A DNA stretch of 64,000 nucleotides from Euclidia mi (GCA_944739405.2 OX123191.2:186001-250000); one strand, 5' to 3'; positions 32,636-44,405 are shown, numbered from the stretch's first letter. The notes: generated by a model from the sequence alone, not told the origin. Translations and numbers: made by a program.

Positions 32636-34320
32636 TATTTATTAATATAATTTATTTATTTATTTATTTATTAACTTTATATACACACATAGCGTCTAAA
32701 GGTGGACTTAATGCCTTAGGCATTTTCTGCCAGTCTACCTTAGAGTGGTGCAGAGATTGATGGTAGGTGTATTTTAAAAAGCGGAGTTTGACTTAAACAT
32801 ATATTTAATAGATATGATGGACGCGCATACATTAAACAAAATTAAATCATAATAATAATACATACATAGATAGAAATGCATAAGTACATATACTTACATA
32901 CCCATACTTACATATACCTACATACACATACTTAAACTTAAATACACATACATAATATGTATACATATATAAATAAATATGTACCTAAAATATATTTAGA
33001 TGTTATGATACTTCTGCTAACTTAGCCAATAAAAGCTGCTTTACCTTTGTCTTAAAGCGATACCTAGTAGTGGACGTCCTGATTTCGAGAGGAAGGTCAT
33101 TCCAAAGAAGAATAGCTTGAGTAGGAAAAGAAGAATGGATGAAAGAAGATCTATGTGAAACACAGAGAAGGAGAAGGTTATTAGATGAACGAAGGTTACG
33201 ATTGTGGTTGGTGCATAAGTACTGAAAGTAAGAACTTAAATAGTTGGGAGTATTGGGAGACATAAGGATGGAATAGAGAGTAGTGAGAGCACGCAGACTG
33301 CGTCTTTGACGAATAGGAAGCCACTTCAACTGGGAACGATAACTAGACACGTGGTCATACTTGCGAAGATTGAAAATAAATCGAATGCAGTTATTGAGAA
33401 GACGGTCAAGTTTGTTAAGAAGATCTGCATTCAGGTCATAGTAGCATACATCACCATAGTCGATCAAGGGAAATACCAGAGTTTGCACAAGCATTGTCTT
33501 AGTTTTAGGTGGTAGGAAGTTCCTTAGGCGATTGATAGCACGTAGAGTACCGGTAATCTTTTTGCTGGTTTGAGTGACGTGGTTTCGCCAGCTTAACGTA
33601 GAGTCCATATGTAGGCCAAGGTTTTTGACAACTGGGCACATGTCTATGACGTTACCATCATAAACTAGTGGTGGCAAAGTTGAGACGTCTAATCTTTTAA
33701 TTACCCATTGGCTACCAATGACAATTGCTTGGCATTTGCTAGGGTTTACATACAAACCAAACTTGTTTGACCAGCTCTGAATGGCGCTTAGATCTCGGTT
33801 AACTTCAAGAATTGCGGAGAAGACGTCTTCAACGGATGCCTGAGAGTATATCTGCAAGTCATCGGCATACAGGTGATAAGCGCATTGAAGATCTTGAGTT
33901 AGGAAATTAATAAAGACAGAAAATAATAAAGGAGTTATTGTCACGCCACTCCGACGATAACTCGTCGAGGCGGGCAGACTGCTGGCGTCCTCGAAGATAA
34001 CTTGAGAACCAATCCAGAGCTTCGGATGAGATCTTAAGATGGGTAAGGAGGGACAACAGGACGTCGTGACTGACGGTATTAAAGGCATTCGAGAAATCAA
34101 CCAAGGCCAACACAGTGACCTTGGTGTTCTCCATGCCCTCCTTAATATCGCCAGTCACTTTGAGAAGGGCCGTTGTAGTACTGTGTCCAGGCCTGAACCC
34201 AGATTGGTAGGGGCTTAATAAGTTATTGTTGTAGACAAATCTATATAATTGCCTTTAGACACAGGACTCTAGGACTTTGGACAAAAAAGGAAGAATGGAG
34301 ATAGGACGAAAATATGTAAT
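32636..34320 (-). mobile_element. LINE C: truncated, broken CR1/Jockey-group retrotransposon
   Basis: Minus-strand RT begins abruptly near 34320 (YFRPISILPFLSKVLES) and has a stop at about 34256. It continues with FRPGHSTTTALLK and LALVDFSNAFNTVSHDVLL. A frameshift near 33940 removes part of the GVPQGS motif (only GVTITPLLF remains). After this come YADDLQIY and a C-terminal domain (LLWNDLPLEIRTS) ending at 33003. The 3' UTR runs to a (TTTA)n tail near 32640-32670. Catalytic YADD is kept, but the frameshift and stop make the copy inactive. Confidence 0.8.
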
Positions 34321-34529
34321 CTATACTTATAATAAATTAAGGCCCCATTTTGGTCCTAACTGTTTGAATTAATGTGATAAACTTAAATACTACGGAACGG
34401 GTTTATGTACGATTATCACCAATAGTTAGTGTGACTCCTCAGGAAGGTTTGGTATATAATTCAAGTGAGTGGAGTCACGGGTGAGGTCTAATAACATTTA
34501 ATTGCATATTTGAATATCTTGCTCATGCA
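34321..34529. other. Helitron 5'-end-like sequence and unassigned DNA
   Basis: A|TCTATACTTATAATAAATT at about 34319 resembles Helitron 5' termini seen elsewhere in the window. No matching CTAG 3' end was found. The rest is unassigned. Confidence 0.3.
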
Positions 34530-34857
34530 CTCTTTCGATAGCCGAGTGGAGAGACTGACAGACTGCTATGCAGAGGATCTTGAGTTCAAATCCACGTCAC
34601 GCACCAATGATTTTTCGGAGTTAAGTGCGTATTAAATTGTTTATTATCGCTTGCTAATCGGTGAAGGAAAACATCGTGAGGAAACCTGCATGTCTGAGAG
34701 TTCTCCATGATGTTCTCGAAAGACATGTGAAGTCTGCCGACCCGCACTTGGGCAGTATGGTGGGCTGTGGCCTTACCCCTCATAAATGAAAAGAGGCCCG
34801 TGCCCAGCAGTGGGACAGTAAAATGGACTGATGATGTGATGCAACCTTTCGCAATCC
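34530..34857 (+). mobile_element. tRNA-derived SINE, family S2
   Basis: An A box (GATAGCCGAGTGG, 34537-34549) and a B box (GAGTTCAAATCC, 34582-34593) have tRNA-like spacing and form the RNA polymerase III promoter. The body contains AGGAAACCTGCATGTCTGA and CCCAGCAGTGGGACAG, and the end is a GATGATGTGATG tail. Just downstream (34850-34900) lies an inverted piece reading TTGTTCAGCAGTGG on the minus strand. The diverged copy at 7260-7550 shares the body. Confidence 0.75.
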
Positions 34858-35171
34858 ACTGCTGAACAAAGGCTTCACTTGCACACATCACAATATAATT
34901 GTTAGGCCATAAGAGCATCGGGACTATTGTACTACGCTGGGTAGATAGGGTTAAATGCCGCTATAATAGACTGCGGTTGTTTTGTTTATATTGTAAGGTA
35001 TGTAATTATGCTATCGTGAACAGGCAATTGCCGTCCTGTGACTTGATATTGCGTTGATATGCGTTAAAATGTCGTGATGTTGTTTTTCTTTTATTCAGGC
35101 AATGAAATTAGCACTTTACAATCATATTATGTAAGTACGTTCATAAACAACAACTTTGAACAGTCGCGGCC

Positions 35172-35405
35172 ACTTTTACAGGACACGGATCCTTTAAAAA
35201 GCACCTTAAAACGAGTACCATAGGTAACACCGACAGCCCGCTGTGCAGAGCCTGTATGGCAGCAGACGAAACGGCAGCTCACATGCTCCTCGTCTGTTTT
35301 GAGGAGTCATATTGTAGGCAGAAACACCTGATGAGACACAGCACCCTGAGAGAAGCAGTGGGCCACATCAAGAGTCTGCTGTCCTTCCTCGAAGAGCTGG
35401 GGTGA
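35172..35405 (+). mobile_element. C-terminal fragment of a non-LTR retrotransposon polyprotein (zinc-knuckle end)
   Basis: The open frame ends at TGA 35403-35405. It contains CRACMAADETAAHMLLVC, a C-x2-C...H...C arrangement typical of the end of I/R1-type LINE proteins. It is related to the fragment at 44085-44405 (LCRGCMETEETPAHVILHC). Only the last about 75 codons remain; no RT is present. Confidence 0.6.
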
Positions 35406-36007
35406 CTCGAGTGACAACACCAATTCTCACCCACATGCAAAATACACGCCCCGCTGAGACATGGAGTTGCAGAAACAGCCCGTGCTACCATACCATAACA
35501 AGTACGTGCAACGAAGTCAAATAATGACACTCTCTATGACAACTATATTATTATTCGACACCTTTTTGAGAAAGATCTGTAAAAATTGTTATTAACGCAT
35601 CTTTATAATAAATAACATATTATTATTCTGTAAATGTGTAACAAAAATACTTTCGTACATTTGTGTAGTTCTCCGGATAACTTACGTACCTAGAGCCATA
35701 ATTATATATGACGACGGGTAGCTTGATTTTTGGCCGGTATCAACGCTTCACTGTTCTATGTGGGCACAGCTGGGTCTCTTTGCAATGAATAGGTACACAC
35801 TGAGCACAATACGCTGAATTTGTTTCAGGACACAAAGTACGTTATCTTCACAATAACAGTCTAACATGGTAACACTTCCACTTAACTTGCTTTAAATTGT
35901 CTTTCGGGATATATACCACGTACCTTTGTTTGGAGTAACCGATATTTCGGCACTGTTGCAAGCGCCATGTTCACGGATGTACTGAGGGTATTGCGGGTGG
36001 ATGAATG

Positions 36008-36595
36008 TTACGAGCAAGTATAACGGTCTACCCGCTTTCTTACTCGTTTTTTGCGTACAACACCACTGCCACTGTTTTCACTATCGCACTGTACCCGATC
36101 ACGACATACTACACTCACTACGTCAGCTCGCGGTTTGAGTTTTTCCGTTTCACGGGTTTTACATAGACGCACCACTGGATGCCAGATACTCGACAGTTGA
36201 AACCCATCCTCTCTATTGAAATTATTAAACTTTTTGATTTCAATAGCCTCCCTAACCATTCGAGGTATGTAGTGGCGTTCTGTCGAAAGCACCTGAGGGT
36301 TGTGTAACTCTATCCAGTGGTCGGTACCCGAGTCTAAAAGGTGTTTAGCTATGGCTGACTTATGTGGCTCGTTATTTTTGACTGCCCTGATGTGTTCCTT
36401 TATCCGGCAAGAGATGGTGCGTTTCGTTTGTCCTATATTGGAACTGCCACAGCTGCAGTCAACTTTGTATACACCTGGCTTTTCTAATGGAAGACTGTCT
36501 TTCGGCGTTCTTATATATTGAGACAGTTTCTTAAAAGGAGTGAAAATAGTCTTTACTGAAACTTTGTTAAGAATATTGGCGATCTTATCTGTCAC
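36008..36595 (-). pseudogene. Penelope GIY-YIG endonuclease domain
   Basis: The domain starts PGVYKVDCSCGSSNIGQTKRT, in the position of the GIY...YIG motif. It has Cys ligands, then RIKEH, a downstream histidine region, and the catalytic-type glutamate near VREAIEI. The second motif reads SNIGQT rather than the usual YIGQT, so one aromatic residue is replaced. The C-terminal tail is basic (RKKRVRKRVDR). The domain makes the nick for target-primed insertion in this class. Separated from the RT by a frameshift. Confidence 0.8.
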
Positions 36596-37032
36596 TCCTT
36601 TGACGTACGGTAAGTACGCTGGGTGTCGTTCAAACTTGAAGTCCAGGTGTTTTTTAGTATGTTTGGGTGGTCTGATTCGCCTACTGTATCCGTTTTGTGT
36701 AGAACGTCGCTTAAATGCGAAAGTTCCTTACCCAAATGTTCATCGTCACACAAGCTGTATGCCCGGTCGGTAAGCGACGTTATAACGGAATTCAGTTGAC
36801 GTGGGTGATGATGTGAGTCGGCGTGTAGATAGCGATCTGTGTGTGTTGGCTTTCTGTATACAGAGTGGCTTAATGAACCGTCATCCCGTACGCCAATCAT
36901 AACATCGAGGAACGCCATTCTTCTGTCCCTTTCGATTTCATAGGTAAAACTCATTTTACTGTGGATGCTGTTTAAATACATCCGTGAACATGGCGCTTGC
37001 AACAGTGCCGAAATATCGGTTACTCCAAACAA
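36592..37032 (-). pseudogene. Penelope-type reverse transcriptase, C-terminal part
   Basis: RRMAFLDVMIGVRDDGSL, SVYRKPTHTDRYLHADSHHH, PRQLNSVI and RAYSLCDDEHLGKEL form the conserved end of Penelope RT. The catalytic palm is missing through 5' truncation. A frameshift near 36592-36600 separates it from the endonuclease frame. The first residues are read out of the inverted terminal repeat. Confidence 0.8.
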
Positions 37033-37095
37033 AGGTACGTGGTATATATCCCGAAAGACAATTTAAAGCAAGTTTAAATGACCACGAAAGTTTAA

Positions 37096-37479
37096 ACTTC
37101 CACTTAAAATCTCGTAACGGACCGAAGACAGATTCACTAGGTACTTATGGCTAGCCGCTTCGAGCCAGAATGCCACTCCTCGCCAGACGAGTTCTCAGGA
37201 ACACTTGTCACCACCCCTCCAACGCACCGCAATACGTTACTCAGTGGTCACCAGATGGCAAAACTTCGAGTCGTTTCGCGACTATACTAATGATCGCATC
37301 CGACATATAGATAAGTAGCGCAGTCATAAACGTATATTTGCAGAATGCTGATTGAGCAGGGTATCTGAGCTATAGGATAATTATATTCTTCTCATTCATA
37401 TAAAAAAATATGCTCTAAACTTAACAACGTAATAAATTAACTAAAGAACACGACCTAACAAAGTTAAGAAAGTTTGGGA
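37096..37479. other. Unassigned sequence
   Basis: Contains the right target duplication of the Penelope-like element (37096-37107). No gene is supported. Confidence 0.4.
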
Positions 37480-37755
37480 AACGATGCTACGAAGTGAACA
37501 TACGAAAATTATGTGCTACGAAGCTATGCCGTAACTCACGTAGCACACATCTCACTAACTTGCGACCTAAACTGTGATACATTGACTTACTGCATGAGCT
37601 AGGCACGTACTTTATTTTTACCATCTGACTAAAAACTACTTTTGGATAATTTTTAACAGAATACCCAAATTTCACTTTTTGTTCGATCTGGGTATCGAGC
37701 CCGTAACCTCATGGTCCGCAGTCGCTTACACTACCGCAGGCCTACACAGAGGCAG
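37480..37755 (-). mobile_element. tRNA-derived SINE, family S3
   Basis: On the minus strand a head of about 65 bases (about 37752-37685) has a tRNA-like A box (GGTAGTGTAAGCGACTGC) and B box (CGGGCTCGATACCCAG). The body continues to lower coordinates without a clear end. Confidence 0.6.
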
Positions 37756-37804
37756 TCAAAAAGTTTATTTTGCTATAAGTAATTGGTATATCTGTCGCAG
37801 GGAT

Positions 37805-38270
37805 TTTACAAAAGCCGTAATATTATTTCACTAGTAACATTATAATTACACATATTTTAATATTTTTTTTGTATTACTTGCAATTTAACGGGCTATTTTC
37901 AGTTACATTATAATTTCACTAGACCGATACAGTGAAATTGTATGGCAGTAATATTTTGACAACAACACTGTTTTAAGAAAGCCGTTAGAATATCAGAGCG
38001 ATCGCTGATTGGTTCGTTTTCGTTACCAGCTGTATTAACCACAGAGTTTAACCAAACTCAATAAATAATAAACCTAGCTCTCTTATAATATCACTATTGC
38101 GGTCTTAGATTAACCATCATATCACTATTGCGGCCCAGTGAAATTACAATATTACTTTGGCGTTCTGACGGACTAAAGATACCGTGAAATTATACGACCC
38201 AGTAGTTATTGACTTTAATCTGTGTAATTATCATTTCACTAGTGAAATTATAATAGCACCTTTTTGACTA
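37805..38270. repeat. Foldback repeat built from TTTCACTAG / GTGAAATT motifs
   Basis: TTTCACTAG occurs near 37828, 37915 and 38237, and GTGAAATT near 37932, 38138, 38191 and 38247. TCACTAGTGA at about 38240 is a full palindrome. TATCACTATTGCGG is repeated at about 38088 and 38117. The outer motifs face each other, as in a foldback or MITE. The ends are not exact. Confidence 0.5.
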
Positions 38271-38894
38271 GATCCCAACGACATAGCTATATAATACGTA
38301 CTCTAAATAATATACTTAAACTTACTACAAGTTACCATCATGAAATTTACATACATTTTTGTCACAGCAATACAACAAAAATATATCAATAATAACGTGT
38401 ACCTACAATCTCTGTACTGTGCTACTACATACAAGTTACAAGTGTACTCATATTCTATACATTTGTTTACATTAGTTTAATCTATCATACTTATAATGCG
38501 GAGGCAACTCCGACAGAACGCCAAAGTTCTGTGTTTGATCAGTACTTACCAACAATAGTATAGATTAGGGGCGCCCTACCAAAGTAAGCTAACAAATAAT
38601 TTCAATTTTAATTAGAAACTGACCAAGCAACACTTTCGTTTATATTGAAAAATCTGTTCCGTTTAGTTTTAATTAAAATTCATTGATTTGTTTTCAGTGT
38701 GTTCTAGACCTTTCCACCGTATATTGAACTGACGAAATCAAAATGAATAAATAACTTTGACCTATCCATTGTGTTTATAATGGTTTGATAGAGAGTAAAT
38801 AACCCCATTTCAGGCTGTTAGATTACACTCATGGGCATACCAGGCATTTTACTCTCACCGGAAATTAATAAATGAGTGGAATATAAATGTAGCC
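38271..38894. other. Unassigned AT-rich sequence
   Basis: No supported gene or repeat boundary. Confidence 0.4.
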
Positions 38895-39000
38895 GTGGAT
38901 AAGCTAATATTTTGTCAAAGCTAGACGGACCATCAAGCGGACCCTGGTCTACAAGACAAGTGTTCAGATTGGGTGCAACCGGGATCATGATGATAAAGTT
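38895..39000 (+). mobile_element. SINE S4, 3' end only
   Basis: GTGGATAAGCTAATATT, GCGGACCCTGGTCTAC and GGTGCAACCGGGAT match in order the 3' end of the fuller SINE at 41828-42180 (GTGGAAAAGCTAATATT ... CAGACCCCAGGTTGAAACTGGGAT). The tRNA-like part is missing. Confidence 0.6.
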
Positions 39001-40324
39001 ATGTTACAGAGCTTTATAACTCATGCTGTACTTACGAGCAAGTGATCCGTGTGTTCGAGGCGATAGGAATTTAGTTCCATGTGGTTGAGGACACAAAGTT
39101 TATTTAAAATTTCTTTTGAGATATAAAAATAAAATTTTAATTATGTAATACTCATGATCACTAAAGTTGACCTTTTACACAAAAAGTGTATATAACTTGT
39201 AAAACATTTTGTTGTAGGTATTGCTTTGTTAATCTTTATAAGATAGCCCTGGAAGTATGGATAAAGTTTAATAAGCTGGCAAACAGTATTCACGCTATGA
39301 CAATTACTTGACACATAATAAATAATCGTAACAAATATTGTTGTGACGATAATTTATTTGTTTTCAAATAGAACTTGGCAATGTTTGCGCGTCATTTTAT
39401 TTTGACGGAACTTGTATCGACAGGGGTGAGTCTATTTATTTTCAGGGTTCCGCACCTAAAAGGTAAAAACGGGACCCTATTACTGAGCCTCCGCTGTCTG
39501 TCTGTCCGTTTGTCTGTCACCAGGCTGTATCTCATATACCGTGATAGCTAGAAAGCTGAAATTTTCACAAATTATGTATTTCCGTTGCCACTATAACGTC
39601 AATTACTAAAAATAAAATAAAATGAAATATTAAGGAGGGACTCATACAAAATTTTCGTATCTTTTGCTCAATATTGCTAAGGGTAACATTGAAATTTGAC
39701 GCTTGAAATTTTCACACATTATACACCGCTATTTTTTAATTAGTACAAAAAATTTAACACAGCACTAAGTATCTTTAACTGATCATATTTATGTAGTTAA
39801 AAAATAAAAACACTAAGTCCCAAAACTGTCTCAAAACTGTCCAGAAAAATACGTGATAATTGGTAAATGCAATACTAATACTATGACCGACCCGAGTACT
39901 ACGATTATCATAGTAAAATGAACCATTGATAAATTCCCCTCCCCCACCCCTCTGCGCCTGCGCCACGCCCCGACGATGCGACAAACGATGCTAAATTGCT
40001 AGCAAAAGTGAGCGTATCTAATTTCGTTGCAAAAGTTAATTGTTTGTCTACGTTTGCCCGACGCGATGGCCTATCATATCAGTTCATATCACGGCAGTAT
40101 GTAGCTATGCTTCGTGCGTACTTTTTGGGTGGAAAAATCGCGAGTGCAGCTGTGTACCCATGGACATCTTATTGTGAGTGTACAAAGGTGATCCGGTCAG
40201 TGTCAAACAATTAAAACAGTGCATATTGGATGCTTTTGACAACGGTGGTGGACATTTCGAAGGACAATAGAAATACTTGTAAGTTTAGTAAATAATACGT
40301 ACTTAAGTAAATAATAATTTGATG

Positions 40325-40415
40325 CGGGCGGTTCAAAATCGGTCTGTGTTCTCCACACACCTTGAGGAAGGCCTATGTCCAGCAGTACTCTAGGCTGACA
40401 TGATGATGATAAAAT
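40325..40415 (+). mobile_element. RTE-like LINE 3' end fragment
   Basis: GATGCGGGCGGTTC, ATCGGTCTGTGT, AAGGCCTATGTCCAGCAGTA and an ATGATGATGAT tail, in the same order as the copy at 32190-32297. Confidence 0.55.
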
Positions 40416-40849
40416 AATATTTCTAAATAGCAGATGATTCTAACTTCATAAATACGCCAAAATTACTCTTTTCTTTTAGTCCAGAACACCTTCTTTTATT
40501 TTGGTATTTGTTTGCTTTCTAATTACATACCTCCGTATTTAATTACTTGTTAAACGATAAATTTTACCGGTCCTAAGCCCGAATGAAGTATGAAGGAGAG
40601 GGTAGAATTAATAAAATTAAAAAATAACTACCTTCATTTATTATTTTTCTTCATTTTATTTTCTATAGCTACCTACATCATAAGTGCGACAGAGAGAATG
40701 CGAATGAGCAGGATGGAATATTATCAATGAGTTAGTGAATGGATTGTAAAATATGACTATGATTTAAGTGAGATTTTCTACAATAAACAAATGATAATAA
40801 CTTTGCTCTTTATTGATATTATGAAATTCTTACGTCACATATATTATGA

Positions 40850-41056
40850 CTAGAGGACGCCAGCAGCTACGCCTGCATTTTTTTTTAATTTACCCGTTTT
40901 GGCCGATCCCGTGGGCATTTCGGGAAATCCCTTCTTAGTGCACCCCTACGGTCCCCAAGGAACATACATGCCAAATTTCAGCTACCTGCGCCCAATAGTT
41001 TCGGCTGTAGCGTGTCTGTCAGTCAGTCAGTAACGCAAGGATTTTATATATTAAGA
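40850..41056 (-). mobile_element. Non-autonomous Helitron, family H1, copy 2 (207 bp)
   Basis: On the minus strand: host A, TCTTAATATATAAAATCC ... GGCGTCCTCTAG, host T. It has the same length as copy 1 and the same termini as copy 4. No target duplication. Confidence 0.85.
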
Positions 41057-41827
41057 TAATAATATCTTCGCTAATCTGTCCTTAAAGTTTTTGTAGTAAT
41101 AAAAAAATAGCGGTGTATAGTTGTATATTATAAATGTTAAAGGGGGGTTCCCATACAACAAACGTAATTATTAAGCAATTTTATACTCGGTGTTAATAAA
41201 CAGGTAGAAACATAAAAATATTTAAGTATTCATACAGCATACGTGATTTTCTTTTATAGATGATGATACGGAACCCTTCATGCGCGAATCCGACTGGCAC
41301 TTGGCTAATTTTTATTTTATTTCTAACAGAAAACAATAAGAATAATTCAAAACGCTGACAATAATAAGACTAATGTGATTGACTTACGGTGCTATCGTTT
41401 AATAAACGAAACGCATGTGCACAGATACTTTTCGAACTAAAATAATACATTGTGTTTGAAATAACCAACACGCCACATAACATTGAAAATCCTTAATACT
41501 GCAGAAAACACGTGATTTTAGCTTTGTTGCAAACGAAGCAAAGCAAAATTTCACAAAGCAAAGGAAAAAAAAAAGGAAATATTATTGTGTTATTTTAAAT
41601 ACGGCTAGGAAAACACCTCTATTATTGTTACGGAGCCTTTTATAAATATAAAGGGATAGCCAGATAAACAAAAACAAACATTTGCGGATGGAAACAAAGG
41701 GAAAGAGGCCACAACATTATGCATACTAACTGGTAAGCGGTGAGACGACATTCCAAACCAATACGGCATTCGTTATATTGGAAGTCATTTATTATTTTAT
41801 TAATAAAATACACCTTTCATGACCGGG

Positions 41828-42180
41828 GAGTGATAGCCTAGTGGAGATACCAACAGACTGCCATGCAGAGGGTATCGGGGTCGAATCCACGGCGCGCACC
41901 ATTGACTTTTCGCAGATCAATGCGTATTGAATTCTTAATTGTTGCTTGCCCCGTGCTGTGGAGAGCACGTTAAGCCGTCGGTCCCGGCTGTCATGAAGTT
42001 GTTAAAAGGCGTCAGTACCTTCTAAATAAACCGACACTAATCTATACCATGGAATATCTCTATCCCTTCGGGTTGAGGAGGTCAGAAAGGCGGTCGCTCT
42101 GTGGAAAAGCTAATATTCAACCAAATCTGGTTAGACTAGCAAGCAGACCCCAGGTTGAAACTGGGATAAAGCTTTTGTAG
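41828..42180 (+). mobile_element. tRNA-derived SINE, family S4
   Basis: A box TAGCCTAGTGG (41834-41844) and B box GGGTCGAATCC (41878-41888). The conserved middle is GAGAGCACGTTAAGCCGTCG. The 3' part is AGCTAATATTCAACC ... CCAGGTTGAAACTGGGAT, which is itself a short foldback. Apparently full length. Confidence 0.75.
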
Positions 42181-42406
42181 AGGAAAAATGCCTTGTAACT
42201 TCAAGAAGAACCCTGACGTATATTAATGCATAAAAAAGTACGAGTGCGAAACTCAGCAGATAATAATAAGTTTGTAACTATTCATTGTTTGAGTTTGCAC
42301 ATTAACTACACTTATAAGTCTTTTTATATGTCGTATTTTGTAATGCATGGGATTTGTTATTACTGTTCTACATAACTGGATGTTTGTAGGTTTTTTTGTA
42401 GTTATT

Positions 42407-43041
42407 AGGGTTCCGTACCTCGAAATGAAAAAACGGAATCCTTATAGGATTACTTTGTTGTCCGTCTTTACTTCTGTCAAAGCCCTTTTTCTTAGAAACG
42501 CGTGGGGCTATCAAACTGAAATTTATATCAAATAGCCAAATCTATGGTCCTTTAAGGCTGTGAAAAAATCAACTAACTTCTCAGCCAACGCAATCAAAAG
42601 ATGCTGCAAATTGTCGCTAATTTTTGAAACTCGCAAGGGAATCAAAACCTACAGGGTAACTACTTCCCGTGAACTCAGAATCTTTAAATTTGGCACGAAG
42701 CAATGTTTTATAGCACAAATAAAGGAAAAATTATAAATATTTAGTTACATCATATAATTCAAATATTTTTAATAATTTTAAAGGTACTACCCCTTTCCGC
42801 ATGAACCCGTAGAGGTATAAAATTGAAATTCATATCAAATGCTCAAGTTAAAACTAAAGGGTACTGCCAGTCGATCTAGAATATTGAATTTTGGCATAGA
42901 GCAACGTTTATAGCACATAGGAAAAAAATCGATAACCTTAAATTTTTTATTCCATCACATATTTTTTTAAATAATTATATACACCTACAGGTTTGTACGG
43001 AACCCTTGGTGCGCGAGTCTGACTCGCACTTGACCGGTTTT
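42407..43041 (+). repeat. Dispersed repeat with inverted AGGGTTCCGTACC ends
   Basis: AGGGTTCCGTACC at 42407-42419 is matched in inverted form by GTACGGAACCCT at 42995-43006. The latter is followed by GCGCGAGTCTGACTCGCACTTG and a T8 run. Inside is AT-rich non-coding DNA with repeated AATTGAAATTCATATCAAAT-like segments (near 42518 and 42820). It is a widespread lepidopteran repeat type; the class is not assigned. Confidence 0.55.
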
Positions 43042-43406
43042 TTTTATTTATTGTCACTCTTTATAAGAAGGTGGTGTAGTTTTGATAGATGGACTATGAC
43101 AAATGCTATCTTTTTTAAAAGTAATGAAATAATAGTTCCAGCCAACTATAATATTCAGTTAAATTAAATGAATAAAATATTATCGTTTATTTCATAAAGT
43201 GGTTGCTGACTGAGCTCCGCAATCTTCAACGCTTCAGGATAATATATAATATTTCGCTTAACATCAGCATCTTCAAATTTCTAATCAAAATACTTCAGTA
43301 TTTGCATACATAACCATTCTGTACAATTAATGTATCAAATGCATGCGACAGTAGATTTTTTTTGTAGCAAAGCTTCCCGTAAAGCACAATACTTGTCAAA
43401 AAAACT
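43042..43406. other. Unassigned AT-rich sequence
   Basis: No supported gene or element. Confidence 0.4.
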
Positions 43407-43489
43407 AAGTCTCGCTACCGTAAAAAGTTGTGTTATTTAACCGACTTGGTATCACATGGATCTCACAACTTTTTACGGTAGCGAGACTT
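43407..43489. repeat. Perfect 26-bp foldback
   Basis: Positions 43407-43432 and 43464-43489 are perfect inverted repeats around a 31-base loop. Just after it, GGGATCTCATTACTTTTTAT (about 43497) is a diverged direct repeat of the right arm with its GGATCTCACAACTTTTTAC context. This suggests a partly duplicated MITE end. Confidence 0.75.
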
Positions 43490-44084
43490 TTTAATGGGAT
43501 CTCATTACTTTTTATAGATAGCCCCACTTTTGTCTTTTCCGGTACCTTCTACTTCTTGCACACCAACAACGAATTTTCTTAATTAAAGCCCTAACTACAA
43601 ATGTAATTTTGTAATCTTATATATTTATATGAGATTGCAACGTTATTTATGCAGTTAATGGATCTCGTAAACTGGACAGCAATTGAAAAATATTTTAGTG
43701 TTGCCTTGATTCGTATACTAAACAGTATGCAATTAGCATACTAAACTTGAAGCTTCTATGTCTGCTAGAAGTGCCTTAGACTTTTGATGATCGGTCAGTG
43801 AGTGACAAAATTAAGAAACGTTGACTCGTTATAATTCTAAAACTACTGGTTCAAATTGAATTAAATTTGAAATATACCATGTTAATACAACGTCTGGTTG
43901 CCGTGGTTACTAAAAATCAGGCTTCTAGTATTATCCACAATGAAGTTATAGGGATTTGAAAATGGCCTGAACTTCGAGGAAGGCATGGTACGGCCGTGCC
44001 GCTTTTTTGCTCGACTTGACGGGAGCACTGCCGTGCCACCAGATAAATTACAAGTTTTTATTTGCACCATAAATTAGAGGGTAA

Positions 44085-44405
44085 TTATCCAACAAGTTCA
44101 TAAAAAGGAATAAACTCTCGCACAAGCTGCTGCATTCTAACAGAAAAACTCTTAAGCATCTGACAGGCATAATAACCGGCCACTGTCCACTCAACCAGCA
44201 CCTATTCAATATAGGCGTTACGGACAACCCACTGTGCAGGGGCTGCATGGAAACCGAAGAAACGCCCGCTCACGTTATTCTGCACTGCACAAGAGTGAGC
44301 GATCAACGGGCAAAGCTGCTGAACAACCCCAGAACCATGTGTGAGGCTTTGAACGACATCAGCCAACTAATGGCTTTCTGGAAGGAGCTAAGGTGGTATG
44401 AGTAG
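44085..44405 (+). mobile_element. C-terminal fragment of an I/R1-type LINE protein with (AACT)n tail
   Basis: The open frame ends TAG at 44403-44405. It shows HLTGIITGHCPLNQHLF, the C-x2-C-x-H-x-C cluster in LCRGCMETEETPAHVILHC and a terminal AFWKELRWYE. A 3' UTR with GCCCAAATAAGTGGC and four AACT units follow at about 44478-44494. It is related to the fragment at 35172-35405 but better preserved. Confidence 0.65.

Larger units (their letters stand above)
35886..37095 (-). mobile_element. Penelope-like element with 98-bp terminal inverted repeats
   Basis: Inverted arms at 35884-35981 and 36977-37074 match over 98 bp. The 12-base ACTTCCACTTAA occurs at 35874-35885 and 37096-37107 and is the likely target duplication. 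Between the arms, on the minus strand, lie the end of a Penelope-type RT and a GIY-YIG endonuclease. Penelope-like elements are known for terminal repeats in varied orientation. The RT is 5'-truncated, so the copy is not autonomous. Confidence 0.8.
39445..41315 (+). repeat. Diverged dispersed repeat with GGGTTCCG / CGGAACCC ends, holding nested repeats
   Basis: AGGGTTCCGCACC near 39446 and ATACGGAACCC near 41268 are inverted relative to one another. The 41268 end is followed by GCGCGAATCCGACTGGCACTTGG, as at the end of the copy at 42407-43041. The interval contains an RTE-like tail (40325-40415) and a complete Helitron (40850-41056). Treating the two ends as one element is an inference. Confidence 0.4.
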
